Below are positions 6,529 through 15,473 of a DNA stretch of 64,000 nucleotides, piece after piece. Below the pieces are notes generated by a model. That model saw only the letters and a program-made list of their open reading frames with translations. It searched no databases and was not told the origin of the DNA. This stretch comes from DATKMG01 sp041476565 (GTDB lineage: Bacteria > Acidobacteriota > Terriglobia > Versatilivoradales > Versatilivoraceae). The first letter of the stretch is position 1. Every line of letters begins with the position of its first letter. The DNA is taken from the NCBI GenBank assembly GCA_041476565.1, contig JBGOTQ010000001.1, positions 1-64,000 on the forward strand, written 5' to 3'. The translations under genes were made by a program, and so were the position numbers.

Positions 6529-8178
6529 CTAAGGGTACCGTCTGCCCAGAATCAGATTGGGCAGTCCCATTTGGAATCGAATCTTGTCCAGGGTCCGTGC
6601 TGCTTTCATGGGCTCAGGAATGTCAAACTCCCAAAGATTGCAGGGTGAGGCGTTGACACCCGATACGGCGAGAATCGCGTTCGTGGCCCGCCGGGCGGCT
6701 TCGTTGGCTCCTTCCATCGTAGCGAGGTCCGTGTAGGTTCGAACATAATCAGAAGCAAGAAAGAGATTCTGGATTTCGGTGTGTGCCTCGGGGCGGAAGG
6801 CGAGCGAGCCCGCATGGTTAATGAGCAGCGGTTCGAGGTTCGTGATACCTGTCGGGTTCGGCAGCAGGATATCCGGATCAAGGAACCAATCGACCAGATT
6901 GTCGTCCTTGATCTGTTCGAGGCCTCCGACGTTCAGTGCCGCTTTCAACTGCGCCCACACTTCGTTCTTGACCTCTTCGCGAGAAGCACACTGAATGGCC
7001 GGTTTGCCGTTGAAATTGCCTGCTGCGGTCCAGTTGGAAACGTCCACTGAAAGGATGCCGCCTATCTGGCCGTTGCCGTAGTTCGAGAGGTCATAGGAAT
7101 TCCAAAACTGCCGCTGCGAAATGGACGTCAGTGCCCAGTTAGAGTCCAAATAGATGGCGTGGCCGTCCGTCAAGGGTTCGTCTGTCTTCAAGTAAAACTG
7201 TATACCGTTCATCCATTCTGTTCTTAACTTCTTCAGCATCGAAAGGGAGGGAGCCTCTCTGCTTAGATCGTCTGTAACCAGTTCCTGCATGATTTCCACG
7301 GGCATCGCGGCTACATAAAAGTCAGCAGAGATCTCGGACGGTTGCCCCGCCCGATCAATTGTGACGCTGCGCAGCCTGTTGCCGTCAAGGTTCAATGAAC
7401 GGATCGCTGTGTTCGCTTCCATCCGGGCACCAAGACGCGAGGTGAGATGAGTGCGCCATGGATCGATCCAGACATCGTTGGTGGGTCCCTTTAGGAGACG
7501 ATCGAATGCCCGCCCCGGGACAAGAATGCCATAGAAAAGTTGGAGCAGAATGCGCCCTATGGTACGCGTGCTCCCCTCTTCGGCACGCATCGCAACGAGC
7601 GATCTTGTTTGGCCTTGTCCCAAGTATTTCTGGTAGTTCTCGGATTTTGTCTTGGCTTCGATGAAGTCCCAGAACGGTGTCGGCTCGAACTCCTGGAGGT
7701 AACGTTCTTCGCAACTGGTTGCCAGCCCCATCATCTTCTTGACAAAAAATATGACTTCCTCGGAAGGAATATCCAGGTGGCTGAAAAGCAAAAGAAGAGC
7801 GGTTTCCAGATCATCGGGTGTCTCGGGGAAACGGCCCGCTAAAACAACTTCGGGCTTGCCGGCGCGAGCCAGCAGAATACGCGTTGCAGTGGTGAGGTTG
7901 TCGTAGCAAGTGCCGCCGTGAGGACCGAACGGAATCCGTTTCATCGTGTCGGTGACATGCTTGTAGAAGCCGGGGAAAAACCGGAAGCCATGTTCGCCGG
8001 GCAAGTCAATCCGCCCGTCGGTACCGGTGCCTGGAATCGGGATACTCCGGGCTTTCCCGCCGAAGGTGCCGCGTCGCTCGTAGACCGTAACATGAAACTC
8101 TCGTTCCGCCAGTTCATGTGCGGCACTTAGGCCTGCTACACCACCCCCTAACACAGCAACAGTGGGCATTGTCGGCAT
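6529..8178 (-). CDS. FAD-dependent amine-oxidase/phytoene-desaturase-family oxidoreductase
   Basis: A 549-residue flavoprotein. The N-terminal dinucleotide-binding motif is VAVLGGGVAGLSAAHEL, followed by the Glu of VYERRGTFGGKA that binds the ribose. The LPGEHGFRFFPGFY stretch is typical of the hydroxysqualene-dehydroxylase / carotenoid-desaturase-like branch. A C-terminal FAD-contact segment (LFLASDYVRTYTDLATMEGA) is intact. The substrate is probably a hydrophobic isoprenoid or lipid, but this cannot be read from sequence. It is transcribed divergently from a large cholesterol-oxidase-like GMC protein, so the two may act on the same class of molecule. Start ATG 8178 follows a GGAAGGGA purine stretch. 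Confidence 0.8.
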   Translation of the reverse strand: MPTMPTVAVLGGGVAGLSAAHELAEREFHVTVYERRGTFGGKARSIPIPGTGTDGRIDLPGEHGFRFFPGFYKHVTDTMKRIPFGPHGGTCYDNLTTATRILLARAGKPEVVLAGRFPETPDDLETALLLLFSHLDIPSEEVIFFVKKMMGLATSCEERYLQEFEPTPFWDFIEAKTKSENYQKYLGQGQTRSLVAMRAEEGSTRTIGRILLQLFYGILVPGRAFDRLLKGPTNDVWIDPWRTHLTSRLGARMEANTAIRSLNLDGNRLRSVTIDRAGQPSEISADFYVAAMPVEIMQELVTDDLSREAPSLSMLKKLRTEWMNGIQFYLKTDEPLTDGHAIYLDSNWALTSISQRQFWNSYDLSNYGNGQIGGILSVDVSNWTAAGNFNGKPAIQCASREEVKNEVWAQLKAALNVGGLEQIKDDNLVDWFLDPDILLPNPTGITNLEPLLINHAGSLAFRPEAHTEIQNLFLASDYVRTYTDLATMEGANEAARRATNAILAVSGVNASPCNLWEFDIPEPMKAARTLDKIRFQMGLPNLILGRRYP

Positions 8179-8664
8179 AGATTCTTTTCCCTTCCGCTAT
8201 CTGCTCAGGCTTACATTCCCGGCCTCGCGACGAACCTCCTGATTCCCTGCATTTCTAACCAGGGGAGCACGGTGAAAGCCGAAACAGCTTTCCCAGGACA
8301 GAGTGGCAGGTTTCGTTCGTTCGGAAATTGGATGAAGTGTAACACGTTTCCCCACTACCACATTTCCTTTTTTGAAAGGCGTTAGGCCCATTTGTGATCC
8401 GGTCTCCCCTGAGTCGAGGGGAGTTCATGCTTGACAAGCGGACATACATAGTGGGACTGTTAAGCCAAATTCTCTGGTTAAAACTGAGTTGTATCCGGGA
8501 TCGGCCAAAGCAGAGTGTCGAAGGAGCGGGGTTCATTTAATGGCATGCTCGCTCTGGATGCTCCTATTCTCTTTGGCTCTGGTCTCGTGGTTACAACTGC
8601 AGTTGTGTTGCAGGCTTGCACTCTGGCACTGATTGGAGTCAATTTATTCGGCGGAGGAACTGGA
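8179..8664. other. Divergent intergenic region between two FAD enzymes
   Basis: About 486 bases up to the preferred start of the GMC gene (366 if the upstream in-frame ATG at 8545 is used). It should hold promoters for both genes, but I found no convincing paired -35/-10. TTGACA occurs at 8431-8436 without a well-spaced -10. The clear feature is the hairpin listed at 8404-8423. Confidence 0.4.
8404..8423. other. Perfect 7-bp hairpin in divergent intergenic region
   Basis: CTCCCCT and AGGGGAG form a perfect 7-bp stem around a 6-base loop. No T-run follows on either strand, so it is unlikely to be an intrinsic terminator. Its placement between divergent promoters fits an operator or a leader structure. 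Function unknown. Confidence 0.4.
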
Positions 8665-11600
8665 ATGCTTTCAAAACCCTGGGAGGAAAGAAAGACAGAC
8701 TATGATTTCATCGTTGTGGGTTCCGGTTATGGCGGAGCCATTACAGCGGCTCGGATTGCCACAGCTGCCCTGATTCCTAAACCGACTCTGTGCATTCTCG
8801 AACGTGGAAATGAATGGCCTATCGGGACTTTCCCGGATTCGCTGGAGGAAGTGTTGCCTGCCACGCGGAATGACCTGAACCCTCTGGGACTATACGAATT
8901 ATTGAACTTTAGAGATATCTCCGTGATCAAGGGGTCGGGGCTGGGTGGAACCTCGCTAATCAATGCCAACGTCGCCATCGTCCCAGACCGCGATATCTTT
9001 CAGCGGGCTGGATGGCCGAGGACCCTCAGCTACGAGGCAATGCAAGCCTATTACGACAGGGCCCGGGCAACTTTAGCCGCAACCCCGCATCCACGCGCAC
9101 TGGCCTTGGCCAAGGTGCAGGCTCTGGACAAGCGCGCCCAGCAGTTGGGCAGTCGAGCAGAGCCATTGACCCTGGCTGTGAACTTCTCCATTGATGGGCC
9201 CAACCCGTATGGAGTCGGCCAAAAGCCTTGCACCGACTGCGGGGATTGCGTGACCGGCTGTAATGTTGGGGCCAAGAATACCCTTTACATGAATTATTTG
9301 CCAATGGCCAGAAATGCCGGTGCTGAGATCTTCATCCAAACCAGAGTGGAATGGATTGAAAAGCTGGCTGGTGGAGGTTGGAGAGTCCACGGCCAGCACC
9401 AGCAGGGCCTCGGGAGTGAACCCTTCACGATCGATGCGCGACATGTGATCCTTGCGGCCGGTTCACTCAACTCCACAGAGATCCTTCTCCGCTCCGAAAT
9501 GCATGGCTTGCGCGTCTCGCCGGAGCTGGGCAGAGGTTTTGGGGGTAATGGGGACTTCTTCGGACTCGCTTACAACGGAAACTATCAAACCGATGTTCTG
9601 GGTTACGGAACCAAACATTCCGTTCAGCCTGGCGACTCGCACCCCCCAGGGCCCTCGATTGTCGGCTTGATCCGATACAACTCAAACCTTCCATTAGAGC
9701 AGAGGATTTCCGTTGAAGATTTTTCCTTTCCTAGTGCCTACGTGCTAGGCGCCAAGATGGCATTTGCTGCCCTGCACGGGGAGGACACTGACGTTGGCGA
9801 TGAAGCCGCGAAGCGGCAACGCATTTTTGCTGACTTCAACCCCTTGCGGACATATTTCCCCGATGGGGCCTTGAATCACACCATGCTGTACCTGGTCATG
9901 GGGCAAGACGACGCTCGAGGAACCATGGTGCTTGAGACTCCCTGGAACGACCCGGAAGGGCAGCTGAGGATTGACTGGGACGAAGCCGGGCAGCAGGTCG
10001 TATTTACGCGAATGAATGAGGAATTGCGCCGGCATGCTTGTGCGCTGGGAGCTAGCTTCATATCTAATCCAACCTGGAATATATTTCGCACCCGTCACCT
10101 GATTACCGCCCATCCGCTGGGCGGGTGCCCGATAGGGGAAGATTATCTCCATGGGGCGGTCGATGAATTTGGCCGCGTTTTTTCCGGGGATGGCAGTGTT
10201 CATGAAGGGTTGTTTGTCTCTGACGGGGCGCTGATTCGCTCGGCCCTGGGCGTCAATCCTTTCCTCACGATCTCTGCTCTGGCCGAATGGATCGCCGAAC
10301 GGAAAGTCCGTCAACTCCAAGGAGACCCCTATCCTGAACCAAATGCGGCAGTCAGTTTTTCAGTCATCGATCCCATGGAGGTTATCAACCTGCACGATGC
10401 GGAGTTGGACCTGTTATTCCAGCGTTGTCCCTCGATGGGAATCGATGAGCTCATCAATACCGGTCAGCGCCGGATCGATATTGCCAATCGACGCATTTTC
10501 AACGACAGCTATTGGAAAGGCTTTCTCCCCAAAGGCCTCATCCTGGGCGAACTGGCGGATGGCTTGTTCACGGGCTACAACAAAAAGTTCTGGCGGGAAA
10601 GAGATAAAGTCTCAGGTGCCACGCTCTACGTCGACAACCGCATCCCGCTAAACCATGCGCTTGAGGAGGTAGTCCTCGAAGAAAGGACGAACGATCTGGA
10701 TCCTGGGCGCTACATTCTGGTCAGGTACACTGACCCGCCCTTCGACATCTTCTACGACATGCTGAAGATCGTAAACGAGGGGATGATCATTTTCCGTGGA
10801 TATACCGGCGAATATCCGAACGGTCATCGAAGCTTCGACGGGGTTGGGGTCCGAAGTTACGGGTTCGACCAGATGACGGTGGAAGACCACCGTGACTTGT
10901 TTCAGAACGGAACAATGCCTCAGAAACAAGATCTGCAGGGCATCTGGCAGTTGGACATCATTGCCAACGTCCGTCACACACGCCGCATTGGATGGATTCA
11001 GTTTGATCTCAAACCGGATGGCCGACTGGAGAGCCGATATCAGTTGCTGGGACTTTTGGAGGGGCTCTTCATCCCACAGCCTATCCAGGAGCATTTTCAA
11101 ATGCCGGACTTCACGACCTTCGGTGACGAAATCCGCAAAGTCGATGAGAAATTGCTGGTTGGCAGGTTCATGACGCACTTGCCATCGGAAGTCCTGGCTA
11201 TATTGGGGGGCCAGTCCCTCGGTATCTTCCAACCTGAACCCAATTCTGATCAGTTTGGTTTCTATTACATCCTCTCTCCCGTTGATCAGAGCGTTCTGCC
11301 GACAAATGCGCTACTGCAGCCTTTCTTAGATGTGCAACTGCCCGACGGGCTTGGGATGACTTTCGACGAGCAGATGGTGGGTTGGTTCTTCGAAGGACTT
11401 TCCACTTCTGCTGAAGGACGGGCAGGAGATATCGGCATGGCTCATCTCATCCCGGCCTCGGGTGATCCGCAAGGTGGAGTGGCCTGCAGTTTCCAGGTGC
11501 GGATGACGATCCGCGATTTAAACGAATTCATTGACGGTGTAGAGCACGAAGCAGGAATGCAGGGAACGATTGCGTTTGGCCGGTTCCTGGGAGAGGAATC

Positions 11601-12042
11601 GGTTACCTACACCCTCGACTCCCAGAAGAGTCTGTTTAACTATCTGCGAGTCAACGCGGCGACCGGTGAGGCCGAAATGCGTTACCACCTTGTGTTCCAG
11701 ACCAAGAGTAACCGGAGTTTTGTATTTGAAGGCCGCAAGTACATGCAGAAAGACGAGAGCAGCGGCATTCGGGCCATGCAAGAGGTCCTTGAGGACTACA
11801 CCACGCTGTTCTGCCATGTTTACGAATGCAGCGTCGACAATTCTCTAAAAGAAGTCGGCATCGCCTACCTGAAATTCCGGACCTTTGAAGACCTGGCAGC
11901 CTTAGGCAGTTTGACGGACTTCCTCCGTTCTTTCAAAGTGACAGGCTCGAGCGATCCGTTACTTCAGCTATCAGGACAAATGCGCTTTTTGGCCTTTACC
12001 GGCCAATTTGTCCAGAGGGAGTACGATCCTCTTGGCTGGTGA
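8665..12042 (+). CDS. Large GMC oxidoreductase (cholesterol-oxidase-like) with novel C-terminal half
   Basis: The N-terminal 560 residues form a GMC flavoenzyme: DFIVVGSGYGGAITAARIA, then KGSGLGGTSLINANVA, and the C-terminal HPLGGCPIG and SDGALIRSALGVNPFLTISA motifs that contain the active-site His/Asn. A four-Cys motif, CTDCGDCVTGC, lies in the middle. The remaining 560 residues have no family I recognise; one part (WQLDIIANVRHTRRIGW onward) looks like a beta-rich lipid-handling fold. ATG 8665 is chosen because GGAGGAA sits 5-6 bases upstream and the FAD motif follows at once. In-frame ATG 8545 or GTG 8515 would add a strongly hydrophobic 40-50 residue N-terminus, which could be a membrane anchor. 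Divergent from the FAD oxidoreductase at 6529-8178. Confidence 0.82.
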   Translation: MLSKPWEERKTDYDFIVVGSGYGGAITAARIATAALIPKPTLCILERGNEWPIGTFPDSLEEVLPATRNDLNPLGLYELLNFRDISVIKGSGLGGTSLINANVAIVPDRDIFQRAGWPRTLSYEAMQAYYDRARATLAATPHPRALALAKVQALDKRAQQLGSRAEPLTLAVNFSIDGPNPYGVGQKPCTDCGDCVTGCNVGAKNTLYMNYLPMARNAGAEIFIQTRVEWIEKLAGGGWRVHGQHQQGLGSEPFTIDARHVILAAGSLNSTEILLRSEMHGLRVSPELGRGFGGNGDFFGLAYNGNYQTDVLGYGTKHSVQPGDSHPPGPSIVGLIRYNSNLPLEQRISVEDFSFPSAYVLGAKMAFAALHGEDTDVGDEAAKRQRIFADFNPLRTYFPDGALNHTMLYLVMGQDDARGTMVLETPWNDPEGQLRIDWDEAGQQVVFTRMNEELRRHACALGASFISNPTWNIFRTRHLITAHPLGGCPIGEDYLHGAVDEFGRVFSGDGSVHEGLFVSDGALIRSALGVNPFLTISALAEWIAERKVRQLQGDPYPEPNAAVSFSVIDPMEVINLHDAELDLLFQRCPSMGIDELINTGQRRIDIANRRIFNDSYWKGFLPKGLILGELADGLFTGYNKKFWRERDKVSGATLYVDNRIPLNHALEEVVLEERTNDLDPGRYILVRYTDPPFDIFYDMLKIVNEGMIIFRGYTGEYPNGHRSFDGVGVRSYGFDQMTVEDHRDLFQNGTMPQKQDLQGIWQLDIIANVRHTRRIGWIQFDLKPDGRLESRYQLLGLLEGLFIPQPIQEHFQMPDFTTFGDEIRKVDEKLLVGRFMTHLPSEVLAILGGQSLGIFQPEPNSDQFGFYYILSPVDQSVLPTNALLQPFLDVQLPDGLGMTFDEQMVGWFFEGLSTSAEGRAGDIGMAHLIPASGDPQGGVACSFQVRMTIRDLNEFIDGVEHEAGMQGTIAFGRFLGEESVTYTLDSQKSLFNYLRVNAATGEAEMRYHLVFQTKSNRSFVFEGRKYMQKDESSGIRAMQEVLEDYTTLFCHVYECSVDNSLKEVGIAYLKFRTFEDLAALGSLTDFLRSFKVTGSSDPLLQLSGQMRFLAFTGQFVQREYDPLGW

Positions 12043-12151
12043 GTCGCTAGACTAGTGTAAGTTGGGTTGTCGTTGAGGGCTGGTTTGCTTCGGCAGTTGG
12101 GAGACCCTGCCTTGGCTTCAGGTTATCACGCTGGCTGTTGCCTGCTTAGCC

Positions 12152-12508
12152 TTAGGTGTTAGACCCAACCCCTTTGCCGGGACTAGGACTAAGAGTTTGC
12201 CTCGCCTTGTGACCTCCCTTCACATATTCTCGAAAGGTCCTGCCGGTCTTCTGCTGAAACATGGCTGCCAGCGAAGGGACTTCACCCACGGGTTCGTCGA
12301 GTTCCACTTTCTCGATCCGGTAAAGAGGGAAGAAGATTGTTGCGAGCCCTATGGGACATTGCCCGCTGAGTTGATTGAGCCACTCATCAAAGGTACTGAG
12401 ATCAACACCGCGGATTGTGACACCGGCTGAATTCAGCTCTACCATCTGCCCCCAGAACTTCTCTCGAGGTGTGTGTAGGCTGACGACGACTGTCGCGTCG
12501 CGTTTCAT
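12152..12508 (-). CDS. Conserved hypothetical protein, 118 aa
   Basis: A small soluble protein of unknown function. It has a beta-strand-rich start (ATVVVSLHTPREKFWGQMVEL, i.e. an Sm/PilZ-like small barrel appearance) and ends in a basic tail. Start ATG 12508 is well supported by AAGGGG 5 bases upstream. It begins 12 bases after the stop of the sodium:solute symporter gene, so the two are co-transcribed. The name and role cannot be assigned from sequence. Confidence 0.6.
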   Translation of the reverse strand: MKRDATVVVSLHTPREKFWGQMVELNSAGVTIRGVDLSTFDEWLNQLSGQCPIGLATIFFPLYRIEKVELDEPVGEVPSLAAMFQQKTGRTFREYVKGGHKARQTLSPSPGKGVGSNT

Positions 12509-12520
12509 GTGGGCCCCTTG

Positions 12521-13984
12521 TCAGGCTCTTGAAACAAGCGCACTGGTCCCCCCAGCCACCAAGGTCAGCAGGCAACCCATCAGCGTATGCCAGGTGAAAT
12601 CGATGGGAGTGAAGGCCATGACGATGATCATGCCCGCCAACCCAAAAGTCAAGCCGACATAGGCGTCTTTCTGATCGGCCCTTCTGAAAAAGAGCCCCAA
12701 GAAGAAAGTACCCAACATGCCACCATACGGGACGGCGGCAATCTTGAGCCCCAATTCAACAACGGGACTTCGGACACCCCGGAACAGCATGGCTGTGGCT
12801 ATCAGGAGCACTCCCCAAAAAACTGTAAAGAGCCGGGAAATGGTCACCTCTCGTCGCGAGGACAGCGAAAGGCCAGGGAACAGCGTTTTGAAGAGGTCCA
12901 GATAGGTTGAAGAAGCGAGTGCACTGATGGAAGAGGAGAGTGTTCCCATTGCAGATGCCAGGACTCCGGCGACCACCAGCCCGGAGACTCCGCTGGGCAG
13001 ACTCTCTATGATGAACTTGGGGAAAATCTCGTCTGACGAATTCAGTCCAAGACGAGGGAAGGGGACTCCCCTGTAGAATGCGAACAGACAAAGTCCCAGC
13101 AGGAGGAAGAAGGCAAATTGCACCACAATCAAAGCGGCATCCAACATGAGGGCGCGCTGGCTGTCCCATCGGCTCTTGCACCCCAGCAGGCGTTGCACCA
13201 ACAGCTGGTCTGTCCCATGAGACGCCATGGTGAGGAAAGTTCCACCCAGCAGCCCTCCCAGCAGCGTGTAGGGGCTCGAAAAGAAATCCAGCCAGCCCTC
13301 CCCCCAATAGAAATTGATCACCTCGGCTTTGTTCACCCCAAGCCCTGTGGCAAAGTGGATCACGTCGTGCCACCCCTGCGGTAGCTGCCACACAATAATC
13401 AGCACGGAGATCCCAGCTCCCCCCAGGTAGATGAAAAGTTGTACGACATCCATCGCAACCACGGCCTTCAGTCCGCCCACGCAGGTATAAAGCAGTGTAA
13501 ACCCACCCACCATGAGAATGCAGGCAGGGTAATCGAGGCCGGTAATCAGGTGGATTGGAATGGCGGTAGCGAACAATCGGACGCTGGAGGCCAGCAAACG
13601 CGTGGAGATGAAGACCGAGGAAGTAAACCTCCTCAGTGAAACACCGAATCGGCGGCCGAGAAAGTCGTAGGCCGTCAAGAGTTCTCCCCGGTAATAGGCG
13701 GGGATGAAGAGCACGCTGACCAGCAAGCGCCCGAAGAGGTATCCGAAGGCCAGCTGCAGGAAGTGCAGGTTGCCTCGATATGCGAGACCCGGGACGCTAA
13801 TGAAGGTCAAGCTGCTGGTCTCACTGGCAACAATGGAGAAGCCGACCGCCCACCAGGAGAGCTGCTTACCACCCAGGAAAAAATCTTCCGGGGTCCGCTG
13901 CCGCCCGCCAACGAAGATCCCGGCCAGAGTGACCCCTGACAAGTAAGCCGCAACCACTGCATAATCCAGCCAGGTAAAGCCCAT
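12521..13984 (-). CDS. Sodium:solute symporter (SSS family)
   Basis: A 487-residue integral membrane transporter with about 13 predicted helices. It starts WLDYAVVAAYLSGVTLAGIF and carries the early SSS signature (TPEDFFLGGKQLSWWAVGFS, then ASETSSLTFISVPGLAY). It is expected to couple Na+ entry to uptake of a small organic solute such as a sugar, amino acid or carboxylate; the substrate is not readable. The length is typical for the family. The ORF is intact, with an ATG start at 13984. A 118-residue hypothetical gene follows 12 bases downstream in the same operon. Confidence 0.88.
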   Translation of the reverse strand: MGFTWLDYAVVAAYLSGVTLAGIFVGGRQRTPEDFFLGGKQLSWWAVGFSIVASETSSLTFISVPGLAYRGNLHFLQLAFGYLFGRLLVSVLFIPAYYRGELLTAYDFLGRRFGVSLRRFTSSVFISTRLLASSVRLFATAIPIHLITGLDYPACILMVGGFTLLYTCVGGLKAVVAMDVVQLFIYLGGAGISVLIIVWQLPQGWHDVIHFATGLGVNKAEVINFYWGEGWLDFFSSPYTLLGGLLGGTFLTMASHGTDQLLVQRLLGCKSRWDSQRALMLDAALIVVQFAFFLLLGLCLFAFYRGVPFPRLGLNSSDEIFPKFIIESLPSGVSGLVVAGVLASAMGTLSSSISALASSTYLDLFKTLFPGLSLSSRREVTISRLFTVFWGVLLIATAMLFRGVRSPVVELGLKIAAVPYGGMLGTFFLGLFFRRADQKDAYVGLTFGLAGMIIVMAFTPIDFTWHTLMGCLLTLVAGGTSALVSRA

Positions 13985-14074
13985 AGATTCAACCTTGCAA
14001 ACGGTGAGTTACAAGTAGTGTTGGTCTATTTCGAAGAGGGATGCAGCCGGTAGATTCCGGGGGTACCAGATTAT

Positions 14075-15412
14075 TCAAGCATTTCTGGCCGCGACGGCAA
14101 ACGCTTCCCTGGCTGCTTCAACGGTCTGTTGGAGGTCTCTCTCCGTATGGGCCGTGGAAAGAAAGCCTGCTTCAAATTGGCTCGGTGCCAGGTACACTCC
14201 GCGCTTTAACATTTCCTGGAAGAAGATAGCAAATCGTCCGGTGTTGGACTGCCGGGCTGATTGCCAATCTGTGACTGGTACTCCTTTTCTGGAAGGGGAT
14301 GAGGCCCCAGTAGGTTCGACCCATTCCGAGGAGAAAAACAGCGTGAACATGGAGCCTACCCGGTTGGCCCACACCGGAATTCCCGCCTCTTTAGCTGCAG
14401 CTACCATGCCTTCGCTGAGCATGCGCGAAAGTCGCTCGAGCGATTCATAGGTGCCGGGACGCTTTAGGATTTTCAGAGTGGTGATACCCGCAGTCACGGC
14501 CAGTGGGTTGCCGGACAGGGTCCCCGCCTGATAGATCGGGCCAACCGGGGCGACACAATCCATGACATCGTGACGACCTCCATATGCGCCGACCGGCAAT
14601 CCACCTCCAATGATCTTGCCAAGCGTGGTCAGGTCAGGAGCTATGCCGTGGAGTTGTTGAGCTCCTCCATAAGCTACGCGAAAGCCTGTCATAACCTCGT
14701 CAAAGATCAGCAGGCTGCCACTGTCCGTTGTGACTTGGCGTAATCCCTCCAAAAACCCGGGCACGGGAGGAACACAGCCCATATTGCCCGCCACCGGTTC
14801 AACAATGACGGCGGCAATCTGCTGGGCGTGCCGGGCAAAGATGTCCTTCACAGCGGAAAGGTCGTTGAATGAGCATGTCAGCGTGAGTTCAGCCAGTTCT
14901 GTAGGGACTCCCGGGCTGTCAGGCAAGCCTAACGTGGCGACTCCTGATCCCGCTTTGACGAGAAAACTGTCCGCATGGCCATGATAGCACCCTTCAAACT
15001 TGATGATCAGTGGCCGGCGTGTAAAGCCTCGAGCCATACGAATCGCGGCCATGGTGCTTTCGGTTCCGGAATTGGTGAGCCGGACTTTCTCAATGGAAGG
15101 ATAGGCCGCGCAGATTAGTTGCGCCAGCTCGATCTCCCCTTCAGTGGGCGCTCCAAAGCTGATCCCCGTTTCCAAAACCTGGGAGAGGGCTTCCATGACT
15201 TCGGGGTGACAGTGTCCCAGGATTAGGGGGCCCCAGGAACAGACGTAATCGATGTATTCATTCCCGTCCACATCAAAGAGGCGCGAACCAGCCCCCCTGG
15301 AAATGAATAAAGGATTTCCGCCGACTGCCTTGAAGGCGCGAACGGGAGAATTGACGCCCCCTGGAATGGTCATCTTGGCCACTTCAAACAGTTGCTTCGA
15401 CTTTTCGTTCAA
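14075..15412 (-). CDS. hemL: Glutamate-1-semialdehyde 2,1-aminomutase
   Basis: PLP enzyme making 5-aminolevulinate from glutamate-1-semialdehyde in the C5 heme pathway. It shows MTIPGGVNSPVRAFKAVGG, the DEVMTGFRVA aspartate region and the PLP-lysine segment TLGKIIGGGLPVGAYGG. Length is about 445 residues, as usual. TTG 15412 (reading MNEKSKQLFEVAK) is preferred because AGGAGG lies 4 bases upstream and this matches the normal HemL N-terminus; GTG 15427 adds five residues. It lies 61 bases downstream of hemB (hemB stop to this start), forming a hemB-hemL pair. Confidence 0.95.
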   Translation of the reverse strand: MNEKSKQLFEVAKMTIPGGVNSPVRAFKAVGGNPLFISRGAGSRLFDVDGNEYIDYVCSWGPLILGHCHPEVMEALSQVLETGISFGAPTEGEIELAQLICAAYPSIEKVRLTNSGTESTMAAIRMARGFTRRPLIIKFEGCYHGHADSFLVKAGSGVATLGLPDSPGVPTELAELTLTCSFNDLSAVKDIFARHAQQIAAVIVEPVAGNMGCVPPVPGFLEGLRQVTTDSGSLLIFDEVMTGFRVAYGGAQQLHGIAPDLTTLGKIIGGGLPVGAYGGRHDVMDCVAPVGPIYQAGTLSGNPLAVTAGITTLKILKRPGTYESLERLSRMLSEGMVAAAKEAGIPVWANRVGSMFTLFFSSEWVEPTGASSPSRKGVPVTDWQSARQSNTGRFAIFFQEMLKRGVYLAPSQFEAGFLSTAHTERDLQQTVEAAREAFAVAARNA

Positions 15413-15473
15413 GAGTCCTCCTGGCACGACCTGTCCGTCAGGGAAGGAACCTCTTCGGTTGAGGGCGCACGCT

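Noticed and set aside
8431..8436. TTGACA as a -35 for the GMC gene
   Set aside because: No acceptable -10 hexamer 16-18 bases downstream.
12159..12165. GTTAGAC resembling an attC R' box
   Set aside because: No R'' partner, no L'/L'' complementarity and located within a coding region; chance match.
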